Source of the DNA: SIAJ01 sp036266155
GTDB taxonomy: Bacteria; Planctomycetota; Planctomycetia; Gemmatales; Gemmataceae
Direction: 5' to 3'
Assembly (NCBI GenBank): GCA_036266155.1
Contig: DATANR010000397.1
Coordinates: 1 to 16,903 of the forward strand
DNA: 16,903 nucleotides
Shown here one piece after another: positions 15,097 to 16,903 of this stretch. Each line of letters opens with the position of its first letter. Positions within the stretch are counted from its first letter, which is position 1. The translations under genes were made by a program, and so were the position numbers. The notes under the pieces were generated by a model that saw only the letters and a program-made list of their open reading frames with translations, was not told the origin of the DNA and ran no database searches.

Positions 15097-15289
15097 GGAC
15101 GGTCTCCGCGTTGAATCAGTGCTCTGCAGAAAGCGACCCGATGTCGCTCAAACCTCGTTCACCTCGGATCACTCAGCCGACGTTGCGCGTACTTTCTCCG
15201 GGCCGGGTGAATTCGGCGCGGAAATGACTGCTAGCCTTAACCAGTCGGGTCGCTTTTTGGCGAACTGCCGTCGACTCCCTTCGCTCCGA
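15097..15289. other. Intergenic region with a distant 12-bp inverted repeat
   Basis: This 193-base gap lies between the RTX gene and the 1037-residue gene, both on the minus strand. AAAGCGACCCGA (15130-15141) and TCGGGTCGCTTT (15245-15256) are perfect complements 103 bases apart. The promoter of the 15096 gene should lie here, but I see no confident -35/-10 pair and no clear terminator. Confidence 0.5.
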
Positions 15290-16903
15290 TTAGGGGAAGT
15301 TCTTCTTGATCTCCCCGCCGATGGCCGTGTCGTTGCCGAGGCCGCCGTCCAGGTTGTCCGTGCCCGCCCCGCCGTCGAGGGTGTCGTCGCCCGAGCCGCC
15401 GACGAGAGTATCGTTGCCCCCGAGGCCCTTGAGGAAGACCGAGCCAAGCGTGAAAGCGGACGCGTCGATCCTGTTGCTTCCTCCGCCGCCGGTCAGCCGG
15501 GCCTTGCTGATGCCGCTGAGCGAAGCGCCGGCGGCGTCGCCGAACAGCAGTGCCGTGTTGCTCAGCGTCATGTTGGTATTGCGCTTGGCGACGACAACGT
15601 CGCCGGTGCCGCCGCCGCCGTTCAGCGAGATAGTGCCCGAGAAGCCGCCAATGTCGAACTCGTTGTCCGCGGCGCCGCCGGTTAGCGAAGCCCGTTCGAT
15701 ACTGACCAGCGTAAACACCGCGTTGTCGGAACGCGTGAGCTTGCCGTCCACCAGGACGAAGTTAAGATTGTTCGTCGAGATCACCGTGTCGTCGGCCCCG
15801 CCGCCATTGAGGACGGCCGTGCCGGTCCAGCCGGACACCGTGAAGTTGTTGTTACCGGTGCCGCCGATCAGGTGGGCCTGTTCGATTCCGTTCAACACAT
15901 TGCTCGTCCCCAGGCCATTGCTGCTCCCGGCCAATGAGGTGTCGGTCAAAGTTGCGCCACTGTCGTTACTGGACTCTTCCACGGTGTCGATCCCGGTATT
16001 GCCAACAAGGCTGTCGTTGTCGAGACCTCCGGTGAGGACGTCGTTTTGGGTGCCGCCCGTCAGCGTGTCGTCGCCGGCGCCGCCGATCAGCGTGACGGGC
16101 CCGGCTGTGAAGCCGGAAGCGTTGATCGTGTTGCCGCTGTCGCCGCCGGTGAGAACGGCTTGTTCGATCGACGTCAGCGTGTCGGTGCCAAAGTTGTTGG
16201 TGCCGGTCAAGGTCGAGGTGGCGCCGCCCGTGGAGAGCGTGAAGTTGGCGTCGCCCGTTTCCTGCACAGTGTCGATGCCGCCTTTGCCGTCGATCGAGTC
16301 GTTGCCCTGATTGCCGACGAGGGTGTCGTTCTTGCTCGTGCCGATGAGGATGTCGTCGCCGCTGCCGCCATCGAGGAACACGCCGCCCTTCGTGAACGCG
16401 GAAGCGTCGAGCGTGTTCGCCGTGGTGGTTGCAGTCAATCGTGCGGTTTCGATGTTCTTGATGGTTTCGTCAAAGACCGTCCCGCCGGTGAGATGCGTAT
16501 TCGTCAGGACAAAGTCAAGTGTGGTGAAAGTAGTCTCGACAACCGAATCGTTGCCGCCGCCGCCATCGAGCGAGTCCTTGCCGCCTTGCCCGCTCAAGAA
16601 ATCCGTGCCTTTACCACCGATGAGCGTGTCGGCGCCGTTGCCTCCCAGCAGAGTCGTCGTACCCACGAAATTGGTGACGGCGATCTTGTTCGGCCCCGAG
16701 CCGCCCTCGAGCTGGGCCAGTTCGATGCCGACGAATTTGTCACTACCCACGCCGACGAGTTTGTTCTTGCTCAACGTGAAATTAACGTCGGCGCGCTCGA
16801 CGATCCTGTCGACGCCATCGTTGCCGTCGAGCGTGTCGTCGCCGAGATCGCCCGTGATCGAGTCATTGCCCGCGCCGCCGTTCAGGTTGTCGTTATCGGC
16901 ATC
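15290..16903 (-). CDS. RTX calcium-binding repeat protein with IE.A.L.GG modules (5' partial)
   Basis: The frame is open through the right edge (DADNDNLNGGAGNDSITGDL and onward), so the true start lies outside; the ATG-less 'start' near 16774 is an internal TTG. 537 residues are visible before TAA at 15290. RTX nonapeptides (GGNGADTLIGG, GGAGDDTLTGG, GGSGDDTLDGG) alternate with a distinct unit of the form F.LT...L.G...DTL..IE.A.LTGG...N.(I/L).(A)S.FT.G.V.L.GG. Six copies of the GIE/SIE core are visible: GIELAQL, NIETARL, SIEQAVL, GIEQAHL, SIERASL, and a degenerate GISKARL. RTX arrays fold into calcium-bound beta-rolls after secretion. The gene stops at KKNFP with no anchor. It may be a surface or secreted protein; no enzymatic domain is visible in the window. 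Confidence 0.85.
   Translation of the reverse strand, partial: DADNDNLNGGAGNDSITGDLGDDTLDGNDGVDRIVERADVNFTLSKNKLVGVGSDKFVGIELAQLEGGSGPNKIAVTNFVGTTTLLGGNGADTLIGGKGTDFLSGQGGKDSLDGGGGNDSVVETTFTTLDFVLTNTHLTGGTVFDETIKNIETARLTATTTANTLDASAFTKGGVFLDGGSGDDILIGTSKNDTLVGNQGNDSIDGKGGIDTVQETGDANFTLSTGGATSTLTGTNNFGTDTLTSIEQAVLTGGDSGNTINASGFTAGPVTLIGGAGDDTLTGGTQNDVLTGGLDNDSLVGNTGIDTVEESSNDSGATLTDTSLAGSSNGLGTSNVLNGIEQAHLIGGTGNNNFTVSGWTGTAVLNGGGADDTVISTNNLNFVLVDGKLTRSDNAVFTLVSIERASLTGGAADNEFDIGGFSGTISLNGGGGTGDVVVAKRNTNMTLSNTALLFGDAAGASLSGISKARLTGGGGSNRIDASAFTLGSVFLKGLGGNDTLVGGSGDDTLDGGAGTDNLDGGLGNDTAIGGEIKKNFP

Noticed and set aside
15306..16310. Pro/Ser/Val-rich + strand ORF of 334 codons
   Set aside because: Antisense shadow of the RTX gene.

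Overview
The window looks like chromosomal DNA of a high-GC planctomycete, most likely the Gemmatales/Gemmataceae. This is inferred from style, not from a marker gene. Three very large proteins start with the basic tag '(F/L)E.LE.R.(T/V)P(A/S)', which I associate with exported planctomycete proteins. There are also a WD40 double propeller with an MJ0042-like zinc ribbon, delta-60/cadherin-like/RTX proteins and glycine-rich solenoids. I see no rRNA, tRNA, CRISPR array, transposase or integrase.

Layout. (1) 3-3038 (+): the 3' part of a membrane-anchored protein with two eight-bladed WD40 propellers joined by a zinc ribbon. (2) 3118-4176 (-): a YukJ-like DUF2278 protein and a small Lys/Ala-rich basic protein. 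(3) 4438-5267 (-): a tightly overlapping cassette of an apparently frameshifted 62-codon ORF, a DUF5678-like protein and a retropepsin-like aspartic protease. A large GTAG-started hairpin begins exactly at the protease stop codon. (4) 5251-6423 (-): an exported protein with a thioredoxin-like N-terminus lacking CxxC and a Cys/His domain at the C-terminus. (5) 6424-6635: a divergent intergenic region rich in inverted repeats. (6) 6636-9647 (+): a 1003-residue delta-60 / cadherin-like / RTX protein. It converges on (7) 9683-10367 (-): a membrane-anchored coiled-coil protein and a Cys-rich mini-protein. (8) 10443-16903 (-): a 501-residue solenoid protein, a 1037-residue Gly-rich solenoid protein with two EF-hand loops, and a 5'-truncated RTX protein.

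The right-hand 10 kb is a block of giant, calcium-binding-type, repetitive surface or secreted proteins. Genes 11983-15096 and 10443-11948 are only 34 bases apart and probably co-transcribed. The left-hand part is a set of short operons of poorly characterised proteins. The least ordinary items are the overlapping frameshifted-ORF/DUF5678/retropepsin cassette with its REP-like hairpin, the mutually exclusive hairpins in the leader of the 6423 gene, and the EF-hand-bracketed glycine solenoid. Family names come from reading motifs and were not checked by any search.
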